From Burkholderia cepacia (GTDB taxonomy: Bacteria > Pseudomonadota > Gammaproteobacteria > Burkholderiales > Burkholderiaceae): 64,000 bases of DNA. The notes below the pieces were generated by a model. The model ran no database searches. It was not told the DNA's origin and saw only the letters and a list, made by a program, of their open reading frames with translations. The translations under genes were made by a program, and so were the position numbers. Location: assembly GCF_001039005.1 (NCBI RefSeq), contig NZ_LDWR01000046.1, positions 1 through 64,000 of the forward strand, written 5' to 3'. Shown piece by piece: positions 17,200 through 25,417 of this stretch (position 1 is the stretch's first letter; each line of letters begins with the position of its first letter).

Positions 17200-18783
17200 T
17201 CAAAGAGTGCAATGCTTCGTAATCGGATCCACCGCACTGCAAACGTGAACCTCGGTCATCAGGCCGCCGAAATTCTCCTGATCGTTCGACAGGTGATCGA
17301 GGTTCGGCGTGTACAGGTAGAAAATCTGGCCCGAGTGGTATTTCGACTTGTCGCTGGCGTCGAGAATCAGGTCGAGCGACTCGCCGCCTCCGAGCGTGAT
17401 CGAATTCGTGTCGTAGGCCATGTTGTTGCCGGCCATGTCGCGCAGCATGCGGGCATTGATCGCGATCACGTGCATCGGGATGCCGAGCGACGCCAGCGTC
17501 TGGTATTCGGTCACGTCGAGATCCGAGATCCGCAACAGCGCCCGGCCGCCGGCCGGGATGTTGATCAGCGTCGCCAGCGGCTGCGACGGATGCATCGAGC
17601 TGTCCGACGCGGGCGTCGACATCGCCCCTTGGGTCACCGTGTCCGGATAGCTGCGGCCATTCAGCAGAAAGAACTTGTCCTTCATGTCGGTGAACGGCTC
17701 CGGATTGAACGTCATGCCGACGAAGTGGAAATTCGGATCGAAGCCGTGGATCTGAATCGGATACTCGACGTCATACGCGGTCGAGCCGTCGCCATCGTTG
17801 TACGCGTACAGCGACAACGTCGCCGGCGTGGTCGGCGGAATGGCGGGGTTGGCCGCGCGCACGAGCCCGGTGTCCTGCTTCGGTAGCGGCGTCGAGCAGA
17901 GAATGTCGTTGCCGCAGCGCGTGCGCAGGTCGGACTGCTGGGTGACCAGCGATTCGTACAGCGACACGCCCGCGGGCACGCGGTCCTGGCGCGGCCGCAC
18001 GTAGATCTGGCCGACCATGCCCATCTGCAGGTGTTCCGGCGGTGTGATGTGGCAGTGCCAGAAGTAGGTGCCCGCATCCGGCGCGAGATAGTAGTAGGTG
18101 AAGCTCGCGCCGATGTTGATCGCGACCGACGCATCGGGCACGCCGTCATAGAACGACGACGCGTTCGGATAGCCGTGGAAGTGCACCGTGTGCTTTTCGA
18201 ACAGGTCCGGGCGCATGATCATCCCGACGTTCGTGAGCGTGAGGAAAAACTCGTCGTCCTCGTCGATCGCCATCATCGGCGCCGGCTGGTTACCGTTCAT
18301 CACGCCGATGTCCATGATCGGGCGCGGGTCGACGTGGCCGGTCAGCGCGCCGCCCGCATCCGGATCGGGGGCCAGGCCGACCGCGCCGTTGTAGGTCGGG
18401 TCGGTTCTGGGGTCGCCGACGGTGTTGAACACCGACGCGAGCTGCGTGCCGGGCAGGCCGGCCTTGATGTCCGCGAGCCCGGACAGCGGGCCGAACGCGA
18501 ACAGGTAGGTCTGCACGCCGTTGGCCATCGTGGCGTAACCGTCGCCGCCCGAGATCTGCTGGCACTTGATCGCCCCGTTCACGGCGCCGGTCGACGTGGA
18601 ACCCTGGCCCGTATAGGACGGCTGCGTGTAGGCGGGCTCGCCGACGCCTGGCGCCAGCGCGGTCGGATGGGACGGCGTGGTGGGCGGGCACTGAACACGA
18701 AACGACTGGGCAAACGAAGGAACGGCGCACAGGAGGAGCAACAGTGCCGCCACACTGCTGCAATACGCGCGGGTACTGAACAT
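17200..18783 (-). CDS. Secreted multicopper oxidase, first gene of the operon
   Basis: A 527-aa protein with a signal peptide (about 1-25, ending SFAQ). Copper-binding motifs visible are HTVHFHGYP near residue 197 (type 2/3 site) and WHCHITPPEHLQMGM near 241 (type 1 plus type 3 site, with Cys and Met present). The second half has a cupredoxin-like RALLRISDLDVTEY...PMHVIAINARM segment but no second His-rich cluster that I can see. It carries the ligands that the downstream 549-aa protein lacks and lacks those that protein has, which suggests a split enzyme. GGAGGT lies just upstream of the ATG at a short 3-nt spacing. Oxidation of metal ions or phenolics is known for the family; the substrate here is not known. 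Confidence 0.82.
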   Translation of the reverse strand: MFSTRAYCSSVAALLLLLCAVPSFAQSFRVQCPPTTPSHPTALAPGVGEPAYTQPSYTGQGSTSTGAVNGAIKCQQISGGDGYATMANGVQTYLFAFGPLSGLADIKAGLPGTQLASVFNTVGDPRTDPTYNGAVGLAPDPDAGGALTGHVDPRPIMDIGVMNGNQPAPMMAIDEDDEFFLTLTNVGMIMRPDLFEKHTVHFHGYPNASSFYDGVPDASVAINIGASFTYYYLAPDAGTYFWHCHITPPEHLQMGMVGQIYVRPRQDRVPAGVSLYESLVTQQSDLRTRCGNDILCSTPLPKQDTGLVRAANPAIPPTTPATLSLYAYNDGDGSTAYDVEYPIQIHGFDPNFHFVGMTFNPEPFTDMKDKFFLLNGRSYPDTVTQGAMSTPASDSSMHPSQPLATLINIPAGGRALLRISDLDVTEYQTLASLGIPMHVIAINARMLRDMAGNNMAYDTNSITLGGGESLDLILDASDKSKYHSGQIFYLYTPNLDHLSNDQENFGGLMTEVHVCSAVDPITKHCTL

Positions 18784-19398
18784 ATGACCTCCATCCTAGG
18801 GGTCAACCAGCGATACGCGCTGGACGTCATGCTCTGCTGCGGACGCGGGCTGGCGACGTTATCGCACTGACCCGTATCTGGATTCTGCAGATGGACGCGT
18901 CGGCCCGGCATGGGGCACCCCCCTACTTTTGCGTAGGGGGCCCCCGGCGAGCGGGGGCGTCATGCTCGGTACGGCGGCGGGTGCGAGGCCCGCTGGTCGC
19001 GCCCGGCCGGCGCCAGTCGGGCGTGCGGCGGACCGGCGTCGTGCGCCGGCGCAGCGGGCGGATCCGGACGGATCGGGGCTACCTGGCGGACCTGCGATCG
19101 GTGGGCGTGCCGCGCGACGGAGCATCGGGCGACAAGCGCTCGGACCGGGTCACGGCAGCGTGCGACGGAACATGGCGGGAGTCACGACAGCCGTTGTCCA
19201 CGCCGCCCGCCGACGGACTGGCGCGCGCGGTGCGGGGGAAGGAAGATCGACGGCGTATTGTGGAAATCGTCCCGATAGCCGAAATTAATTAAAATCATGG
19301 GCCGGGCAATGTCGGGCGCGTCGAACGGCGCGGACTTCGCTGCCGTGGAACGGTATTCTTTCGATCCCGGCCGACTGGACTTTCACCGAACAACGGGC
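18784..19398. other. Gene-free upstream region of the oxidase operon
   Basis: No convincing gene is present between the operon start and the candidate small RNA. Apart from the dyad described separately, it holds a GATAAC-like element near 18858-18863 on the minus strand that could be a -10 box, with no good -35 at the right distance. A weak or activator-dependent promoter would fit, but this is inference. Confidence 0.5.
18919..18940 (-). promoter_or_regulatory. Perfect 22-bp dyad upstream of the oxidase operon
   Basis: CCCCCTAC, a 6-nt spacer, then GTAGGGGG form a perfect 8-bp-arm dyad, centred about 147 bp upstream of the first oxidase gene. Size and spacing fit the binding site of a dimeric regulator, for example a LuxR/NarL-type response regulator or a metal sensor. 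No U-tract follows, so it is not a terminator. The binding protein is unknown. Confidence 0.5.
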
Positions 19399-19427
19399 AA
19401 AAAAAAGCGCCACGGAGACCGTGGCGC
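19399..19427 (-). terminator. Strong intrinsic terminator, leftward
   Basis: A 9-bp GC-rich stem (GCGCCACGG/CCGTGGCGC, loop of three) is followed on the minus strand by eight U residues. On the plus strand the following bases are TAAAAAAG, so it works only leftward. It ends the candidate small RNA and separates it from the oxidase operon region. Confidence 0.8.
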
Positions 19428-19503
19428 TAAAAAAGTTCTAGCCATTCCGAGGGCCGTGCTAGAACCTGAGAGACTGCGCGAAACATCGTTGCCGGTTAAA
19501 CTC

Positions 19504-19520
19504 TTGAAACGATGTTTCGA
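19504..19520. promoter_or_regulatory. IclR/KdgR-like palindrome
   Basis: TTGAAAC-GAT-GTTTCGAA is a near-perfect palindrome of the GAAACnnnGTTTC form seen for several IclR-family operators such as KdgR boxes. It lies just inside the start of the candidate small RNA and 227 bp upstream of the IclR-family gene. It could be the target of that regulator, or simply part of the RNA hairpin. Confidence 0.35.
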
Positions 19521-19531
19521 AAACGTGAGAC

Positions 19532-19560
19532 ATTCTTTCCGTTTCCGCCCGACAAGTCAA
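19532..19560 (-). promoter_or_regulatory. Sigma-70-like promoter for the small RNA
   Basis: TTGACT (5 of 6 consensus positions), a 17-bp spacer and AAGAAT (4 of 6) on the minus strand. Spacing is ideal and the downstream hairpins and terminator support a real transcript. Confidence 0.45.
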
Positions 19561-19746
19561 GCGGTATTTGCACCGGTTCATGCACTTTCCGGCAATGCTC
19601 ATTTGAGCGTTTTCCTAATAAACCAAGGGTGAACCCGTAAAATCTCATCTAATGACCGGTTTGCCCATGGAACATGCATCTTTTGACAATAGTCCTACAA
19701 TACCAACAAAATTGAAATCGAGTTTCGGAATTAGAGAGAATCCCTC

Positions 19747-20571
19747 GTGTCGACCACTGTAACCCCGCCTGTATCCCGAGAACGCGAATCGTCGCCCGAC
19801 GAGATCACCGCGCTCGCCCGCGGCCTCGCCGTGCTGCGCCGCATCGCGGCTGCCGACGCCCCCGTCAGCAACCGCGAACTGACCGAATTGACCGGCATCC
19901 CGAAGCCGACCGTGTCGCGCATCACCGCGACGCTCGTCAGCGCCGGCTTCCTGTTCCAGCTTCCCGACAGCGAGCGCTTCGTGCTCACCGCGTCGGTGCT
20001 CGAGCTGAGCCACGGCTTCCTGCGCAACTTCGACATCCGCGCGCGGTCGCGGCCGTTCATGATCGAGCTGGCCGAACGCACGTCGCTGTCCGTGCACCTC
20101 GCGGTGCGCGACCGGCTCGACATGGTCGCGATCGACGTGATCCGGCCGCGCTCGGCCGTGCTCGTCACGCGCCTCGAGATCGGCTCGCGGATGGACATCG
20201 CGCGCACCGCGGTGGGCCGCGCGTATCTCGCCGCACTCGAGGACGACGAGCGTCGCCTGCTGCTCGACTCGCTGCGCACCACGGCAGGCGACGACTGGCC
20301 GCATGTGTCCGCGCGCCTGAACCCCGCGCTGGACGACGCGATGCGCGAGGGTCACGCGATCGCGATCGGCGAATGGCGCGAAGGCCTGAATGCGGTCGCG
20401 GCCGGTTTCGTCGGTCCGTCGGGCCAGCGCTATTCGGTGAATTGCGGTGGCGCGTCGCACCAGTGCCCGCCCGAATGGCTGCAGGAACACGTCGTGCCCG
20501 CACTGCACGAATGCATCGCGAAAATCACGCGCGAGATCGGCGGCGCACCGGCCCGGCGCGTCAGCATGTAA
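19747..20571 (+). CDS. IclR-family transcriptional regulator
   Basis: A 274-aa regulator. An N-terminal winged helix-turn-helix (about 20-80) has the recognition region SNRELTELTGIPKPTVSRIT (41-60). An IclR effector domain follows (about 95-265), including SLSVHLAVRDRLDMVAID and the end motif YSVNCGG. The start is GTG with the purine-rich AGAGAGAA upstream; no better ATG lies nearby. It diverges from the candidate small RNA and precedes the RND efflux operon by 251 bp, so it could regulate either. The ligand is not predictable. The effector domain ends with GGASHQCPPEWL, as in other full-length members. Confidence 0.88.
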   Translation: MSTTVTPPVSRERESSPDEITALARGLAVLRRIAAADAPVSNRELTELTGIPKPTVSRITATLVSAGFLFQLPDSERFVLTASVLELSHGFLRNFDIRARSRPFMIELAERTSLSVHLAVRDRLDMVAIDVIRPRSAVLVTRLEIGSRMDIARTAVGRAYLAALEDDERRLLLDSLRTTAGDDWPHVSARLNPALDDAMREGHAIAIGEWREGLNAVAAGFVGPSGQRYSVNCGGASHQCPPEWLQEHVVPALHECIAKITREIGGAPARRVSM

Positions 20572-20599
20572 TCGATTCGTCATCGTTCTGTCGTGTTCT

Positions 20600-20643
20600 G
20601 TAACGACCGTAACCCGTTGAAAGATAGACCACTGGACTGTAAC
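20600..20643 (+). promoter_or_regulatory. Repeated GTAAC boxes upstream of the efflux operon
   Basis: GTAAC occurs at 20600-20604, 20609-20613 and 20639-20643. The first two are 9 bp apart and the third is 30 bp further. Tandem short repeats of this type often bind OmpR/PhoB-type response regulators such as BaeR, which controls mdtABC in enterics. The assignment here is inference. Confidence 0.3.
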
Positions 20644-20822
20644 GGGGACGGCACGTAGGATCATGCCCATCGTCGCGCCGCATTCGCGGTGCGCACCGCT
20701 CTTTTCCCGCGCGGGTCGGCAGGGCCCCGGACCGAGCCGGCCCTCCCGACACCGCATGCCCACGCGCAGCCCAGCAAGCAGTCCGCTTCCCGGCACGCCG
20801 CGCCGTCTTCCTGACAGAAACG

Positions 20823-22184
20823 ATGGATAACGAACAAAAGCCCACGCCCCCTTCGAAAGACCCTGCCGCACCCGCTGCACGACGTCCGCGCCGCACGCTG
20901 CTGGTCGGTACGATCGCGGTCGTCGTCATCGGCGGCCTGCTGTGGTGGCATCCGTGGAACCGCACGCCCGCCGCGACGCCGGGGGCCGGCAGCGCAGCCC
21001 AGGGGGCGAGCAGCGGCGGCGCCGGGCGTCACAGCCGCGGCGGCCCCGCCGCGATGGCGAACATTCCGCAACCCGTGTCGGTCGCGACCGCGACGCAGGG
21101 CGAAATGCCGATCGTGCTGTCCGCGCTCGGCACCGTGACACCGCTCGCGAACGTGACGGTCAAGACACAGTTGTCGGGCTACCTGCAGTCGGTCTCGTTC
21201 CAGGAAGGCCAGATCGTCAAGAAAGGCGACGTGCTCGCGCAGGTCGACCCGCGCCCGTACCAGGTGTCGCTCGAGAACGCCGAAGGTACCCACGCGCGCG
21301 ACTCGGCGTTGCTCGCGACGGCCCGCCTCGACCTGAAGCGCTACCAGACGCTGCTGTCGCAGGATTCGATCGCATCGCAAACCGTCGATACGCAGGCGTC
21401 GCTCGTCAAGCAATACGAAGGGGCGGTGAAGACCGACCAGGCCGCGATCGATTCCGCGAAGCTGAACCTCACGTATGCACGCATCACGGCGCCCGTGTCG
21501 GGCCGCGTCGGCCTGCGCCAGGTCGACCCCGGCAACTACGTGACGCCGGGCGACAGCAACGGGCTCGTCGTGATCACGCAGCTGCAGCCGATGAGCGTGA
21601 TCTTCACGACGTCGGAAGACAACCTGCCGCAGATCCTCAAGCAGGTGAACGCGGGCCAGAAGCTGTCGGTCACCGCGTACAACCGCAACAACACGGTGCC
21701 GCTCGAGACGGGCTCGCTCGCGACGCTCGACAACCAGATCGACACGAGCACGGGCACGGTCAAGCTGCGCGCGAACTTCGATAACAAGGAAGGCATGCTG
21801 TTCCCGAATCAGTTCGTGAACACGCGGCTGCTCGTCGACGTGATGCGCAATGCGACGATCGTGCCGACGTCCGCCGTGCTGACGGGCTCGATCGGCCAGT
21901 TCGTCTACGTCGTGAAACCCGACAACACGGTAACGGTACGCAAGGTCACGCCCGGCCCGGTCGACGGCGAACGCACGAGCATCGTCAGCGGCGTCACGCT
22001 CGGCGAGCGCGTGGTGACCGATGGTTCCGACCGCCTGCGCGAAGGCGCGACGATCTCGATTCCGGCCGACAAGCCGAAAGGCGCGTCAGGCGCGCGCGGC
22101 GCCGGTGCGGCGTCGGGTGCATCGGGCGCCGGCGGCCATCGCGGCGAACACAAGCACGGTGCGTCGCAAGCAGCGGCCCAATAA
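20823..22184 (+). CDS. mdtA: RND efflux periplasmic adaptor, MdtA-like
   Basis: A 453-aa membrane-fusion protein linking an inner-membrane RND pump to an outer-membrane channel. It has a Pro/Ala-rich cytoplasmic N-terminus, a membrane anchor (about 25-42), then the adaptor core. VKTQLSGYLQSVSFQEGQIVKKGDVLAQVDPRPY splits as the two lipoyl half motifs around a coiled-coil hairpin (about 150-215); a beta-barrel (ITAPVSGRVGLRQVDPGNYV onward) and a membrane-proximal domain follow. The C-terminus is a Gly/Ala/His-rich tail. It is followed 15 bp later by the first of two RND permeases, the MdtABC layout. Typical substrates are novobiocin, bile salts or siderophore-like compounds; not deducible here. 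Confidence 0.9.
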   Translation: MDNEQKPTPPSKDPAAPAARRPRRTLLVGTIAVVVIGGLLWWHPWNRTPAATPGAGSAAQGASSGGAGRHSRGGPAAMANIPQPVSVATATQGEMPIVLSALGTVTPLANVTVKTQLSGYLQSVSFQEGQIVKKGDVLAQVDPRPYQVSLENAEGTHARDSALLATARLDLKRYQTLLSQDSIASQTVDTQASLVKQYEGAVKTDQAAIDSAKLNLTYARITAPVSGRVGLRQVDPGNYVTPGDSNGLVVITQLQPMSVIFTTSEDNLPQILKQVNAGQKLSVTAYNRNNTVPLETGSLATLDNQIDTSTGTVKLRANFDNKEGMLFPNQFVNTRLLVDVMRNATIVPTSAVLTGSIGQFVYVVKPDNTVTVRKVTPGPVDGERTSIVSGVTLGERVVTDGSDRLREGATISIPADKPKGASGARGAGAASGASGAGGHRGEHKHGASQAAAQ

Positions 22185-22199
22185 CGCGCGGGCCGCTCG

Positions 22200-25100
22200 A
22201 TGAATCCATCCCGCCTTTTCATTCTCCGGCCGGTCGGCACCGCCCTCCTGATGGCGGCGATCATGCTGGCCGGTCTCGTCGCACTACGTTTCCTGCCGCT
22301 CGCCGCGCTGCCCGAGGTCGACTATCCGACCATCCAGGTCCAGACCTTCTACCCGGGCGCGAGCCCGGAGGTGATGACCTCGTCGGTCACCGCGCCGCTC
22401 GAACGGCAGTTCGGGCAGATGCCGTCGCTGAACCAGATGTCGTCGCAAAGCTCGGCCGGCGCGTCGGTGATCACGCTGCAGTTCTCGCTCGACCTGCCGC
22501 TCGATATCGCCGAACAGGAAGTGCAGGCCGCGATCAACGCGGCCGGCAACCTGCTGCCGTCCGACCTCCCTGCCCCGCCGATCTACGCGAAGGTCAACCC
22601 GGCCGACGCGCCGGTGATCACGCTCGCCGTCACGTCGAAGACGCTGCCGCTCACGCAGGTACAGGATCTGGCGGACACGCGCCTCGCGATGAAGATCTCG
22701 CAGGTCGCGGGCGTCGGCCTCGTCAGCCTGTCGGGCGGCAACCGCCCGGCCGTGCGCATCCAGGCGAACCCGACCGCGCTCGCGCAGTACGGGATGAACC
22801 TCGACGACCTGCGCACGACGATCTCGAACCTGAACGTGAACACGCCGAAGGGCAACTTCGACGGCCCGACGCGCGCGTACACGATCAACGCGAACGATCA
22901 GCTCACGAGCGCCGACCAGTACAACAGCGCCGTCGTCGCCTACAAGAACGGCCGCCCGGTGATGCTCACCGACGTCGCGACGGTCGTCGCCGGCTCGGAG
23001 AACACCAAGCTCGGCGCGTGGGTGAATTCGGAGCCCGCGATCATCCTGAACGTGCAGCGCCAGCCGGGCGCGAACGTGATCCAGACGGTGGACGCGATCA
23101 AGGCGCAGTTGCCGAAGCTGCAGGAAACGCTGCCGGCCGCGCTCGACGTGCAGATCGTCACCGACCGCACGACGATGATCCGCGCGGCCGTGCGCGACGT
23201 GCAGTTCGAGCTGCTGCTCGCGGTCGGGCTCGTCGTGCTCGTGATGTACCTGTTCCTCGCGAACGTCTACGCCACCATCATCCCGAGCCTGTCGGTGCCG
23301 CTGTCGCTGATCGGCACGCTCGCGGTGATGTACATGGCCGGCTTCTCGCTGAACAACCTGTCGCTGATGGCGCTCACCATCGCGACCGGCTTCGTCGTCG
23401 ACGACGCGATCGTGATGATCGAGAACATCGCGCGCTACGTCGAGGAAGGCGATTCGGGGCTCGAGGCCGCGCTGAAGGGCTCGAAGCAGATCGGCTTCAC
23501 GATCATCTCGCTGACGGTGTCGCTGATCGCGGTGCTGATCCCGCTGCTGTTCATGGGCGACGTGGTCGGGCGCCTCTTCCATGAATTCGCGATCACGCTC
23601 GCGGTGACGATCGTGATCTCGGCGATCGTGTCGCTCACGCTCGTGCCGATGATGTGCGCGAAGCTGCTGCGCCATTCGCCGCCGCCCGAGAGCCACCGCT
23701 TCGAGGCGCGCGTGCATCGCGCGATCGACTGGGTGATCGCGCGCTACGGGGTCGCGCTCGAATGGGTGCTGAACCGCCAGGGCTCGACGCTCGTGGTCGC
23801 CGTGCTGACGCTCGTGCTGACCGGGCTGCTGTACGTGTACGTGCCGAAGGGCTTCTTCCCCGCGCAGGATACGGGCGTGATCCAGGCGATCACGCAGGCG
23901 CCGCAGTCGATCTCGTACGGCGCGATGGCCGAACGCCAGCAGGCGCTCGCGGCCGAGATCCTGAAGGATCCGAACGTCGACAGCCTCACGTCGTTCATCG
24001 GCGTCGACGGCAGCAACATCACGCTGAACAGCGGCCGGATGCTGATCAACCTGAAGGCGCGCGACGACCGCTCCGAAACCGCTGCGCAGATCATCCGCGA
24101 CCTGCAGCACCGCGTCGCGAACATCACGGGCATCTCGCTGTTCATGCAGTCGGTGCAGGATCTGACGATCGACTCGACCGTCAGCCCGACGCAGTACCAG
24201 TTCATGCTGACGAGCCCGAACCCGGACGAATTCGCGACCTGGGTGCCGAAGCTCGTCGCGCGGCTGCAGCAGGAGCCGTCGCTCGCCGACGTCGCGACCG
24301 ACCTGCAGAGCAACGGCCAGTCCGTCTACATCGAGATCGACCGCGCGAGCGCCGCGCGCTTCGGCGTCACGCCGGCGACCGTCGACAACGCGCTGTACGA
24401 CGCGTTCGGCCAGCGCATCGTGTCGACGATCTTCACGCAATCGAACCAGTACCGCGTGATTCTCGAGTCCGAACCGAAGGAGCAGCACTACGCGCAGTCG
24501 CTGAACGACATCTACCTGCCGTCGGCCGGCGGCGGCCAGGTGCCGCTGTCGTCGATCGCGTCGTTCCACGAGCGGCCGTCGCCGCTGCTCGTCGCGCACC
24601 TGTCGCAGTTCCCGTCGACGACGATCTCGTTCAACCTCGCGGCCGGCGCGTCGCTCGGCGAGGCCGTCAAGGCGATCGACGCCGCCGAGAAGGACATCGC
24701 CCTGCCCGCGTCGTTCCAGACGCGCTTCCAGGGCGCGGCGCTCGCGTTCCAGGCATCGCTGTCGAACCAGCTGTTCCTGATTCTCGCGGCGGTCATCACG
24801 ATGTACATCGTGCTCGGCGTGCTGTACGAGAGCTACATCCACCCGATCACGATCCTGTCGACGCTGCCGTCGGCCGGCGTCGGCGCGCTGCTCGCGCTGA
24901 TGATCACCGGGCACGATCTCGACATCATCGGGATCATCGGCATCGTGCTGCTGATCGGTATCGTGAAGAAGAACGCGATCATGATGATCGACTTCGCGCT
25001 CGAGGCCGAACGCGTCGAAGGCAAGCCGCCGCGCGAGGCGATCTACCAGGCGTGCCTGCTGCGCTTCCGGCCGATCCTGATGACGACGCTCGCCGCGCTG

Positions 25101-25313
25101 CTCGGCGCGGTGCCGCTGATCGTCGGCTCCGGCGCGGGCTCCGAGCTGCGGCAGCCGCTCGGGATCGCGATCGCCGGCGGCCTGATCGTGTCGCAGGTGC
25201 TGACGCTGTTCACGACACCCGTGATCTACCTCGGCTTCGACTCGCTCGCGCGCCGCGTGCGCGGCTGGTTCGAACGCCACGGCCCCGATGCCGGCAAGCG
25301 CACGGATGCGTAA
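22200..25313 (+). CDS. mdtB: RND multidrug efflux permease, MdtB-like
   Basis: A 1,037-aa inner-membrane proton-driven pump subunit, normal in length for MdtB. It starts MNPSRLFILRPVGTALLMAA with the first membrane helix, then a large periplasmic pore domain, helices around FELLLAVGLVVLVMYLFLAN, and the TM4 motif GFVVDDAIVMIENI with the two proton-relay Asp residues. The second half repeats the pattern with a second set of helices (ILAAVITMYIVLGVLYESY). It is 15 bp from the adaptor gene. In MdtABC systems two different permeases form a B2C heterotrimer, which the next gene supports. Confidence 0.92.
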   Translation: MNPSRLFILRPVGTALLMAAIMLAGLVALRFLPLAALPEVDYPTIQVQTFYPGASPEVMTSSVTAPLERQFGQMPSLNQMSSQSSAGASVITLQFSLDLPLDIAEQEVQAAINAAGNLLPSDLPAPPIYAKVNPADAPVITLAVTSKTLPLTQVQDLADTRLAMKISQVAGVGLVSLSGGNRPAVRIQANPTALAQYGMNLDDLRTTISNLNVNTPKGNFDGPTRAYTINANDQLTSADQYNSAVVAYKNGRPVMLTDVATVVAGSENTKLGAWVNSEPAIILNVQRQPGANVIQTVDAIKAQLPKLQETLPAALDVQIVTDRTTMIRAAVRDVQFELLLAVGLVVLVMYLFLANVYATIIPSLSVPLSLIGTLAVMYMAGFSLNNLSLMALTIATGFVVDDAIVMIENIARYVEEGDSGLEAALKGSKQIGFTIISLTVSLIAVLIPLLFMGDVVGRLFHEFAITLAVTIVISAIVSLTLVPMMCAKLLRHSPPPESHRFEARVHRAIDWVIARYGVALEWVLNRQGSTLVVAVLTLVLTGLLYVYVPKGFFPAQDTGVIQAITQAPQSISYGAMAERQQALAAEILKDPNVDSLTSFIGVDGSNITLNSGRMLINLKARDDRSETAAQIIRDLQHRVANITGISLFMQSVQDLTIDSTVSPTQYQFMLTSPNPDEFATWVPKLVARLQQEPSLADVATDLQSNGQSVYIEIDRASAARFGVTPATVDNALYDAFGQRIVSTIFTQSNQYRVILESEPKEQHYAQSLNDIYLPSAGGGQVPLSSIASFHERPSPLLVAHLSQFPSTTISFNLAAGASLGEAVKAIDAAEKDIALPASFQTRFQGAALAFQASLSNQLFLILAAVITMYIVLGVLYESYIHPITILSTLPSAGVGALLALMITGHDLDIIGIIGIVLLIGIVKKNAIMMIDFALEAERVEGKPPREAIYQACLLRFRPILMTTLAALLGAVPLIVGSGAGSELRQPLGIAIAGGLIVSQVLTLFTTPVIYLGFDSLARRVRGWFERHGPDAGKRTDA

Positions 25314-25322
25314 ATGAAACGA

Positions 25323-25351
25323 CCCCCACGCTCACTTCGTTCGCGTGGGGG
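25323..25351 (+). repeat. CCCCCACGC hairpin between the two permease genes
   Basis: CCCCCACGC, an 11-nt loop TCACTTCGTTC, and GCGTGGGGG form a perfect 9-bp stem, followed at once by a second G-run/C-run pair (GGGGGGGCGCAGCCCCCCC). It lies in the 104-bp gap between the permease genes. The shape and the ACTTCGTT loop look like a dispersed extragenic palindromic repeat, which I recall as common in Burkholderia; that identification is from memory. Confidence 0.6.
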
Positions 25352-25417
25352 GGCGCAGCCCCCCCATCTCCCGAAAACGCATCCGTCGGAACACGCGGCG
25401 GCCCAGCGAGTGCCGAC

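Larger units (their letters stand above)
19399..19525 (-). ncRNA. Candidate leftward small RNA of about 127 nt
   Basis: Predicted from sequence signals only. The minus strand has TTGACT, 17 nt, then AAGAAT (19560-19532), placing transcription start near 19525. Three non-overlapping hairpins follow: a 12-bp stem CGAAACATCGTT/AACGATGTTTCG (19519-19479), an 8-bp stem GTTCTAGC/GCTAGAAC (19465-19435), and a 9-bp stem GCGCCACGG/CCGTGGCGC with a 3-nt loop (19427-19407) running into eight U residues. No leftward gene lies upstream that would need this terminator. I do not recognise the RNA family. It may act in trans or be a leader for nothing visible here. Confidence 0.5.

Noticed and set aside
19297..19632. 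111-codon plus-strand frame across the small-RNA region
   Set aside because: It reads through the terminator and all three hairpins, has no domain and no convincing ribosome site, and the signals on the other strand explain the sequence better.
22284..25280. 998-codon minus-strand frame opposite the MdtB-like gene
   Set aside because: Arg/Asp/His-rich shadow of a well-recognised RND gene; no independent evidence.
23654..25417. Long in-frame extension upstream of the MdtC-like start
   Set aside because: Residues before MNLSRPFITRP do not match any RND protein and overlap the MdtB-like gene in another frame.
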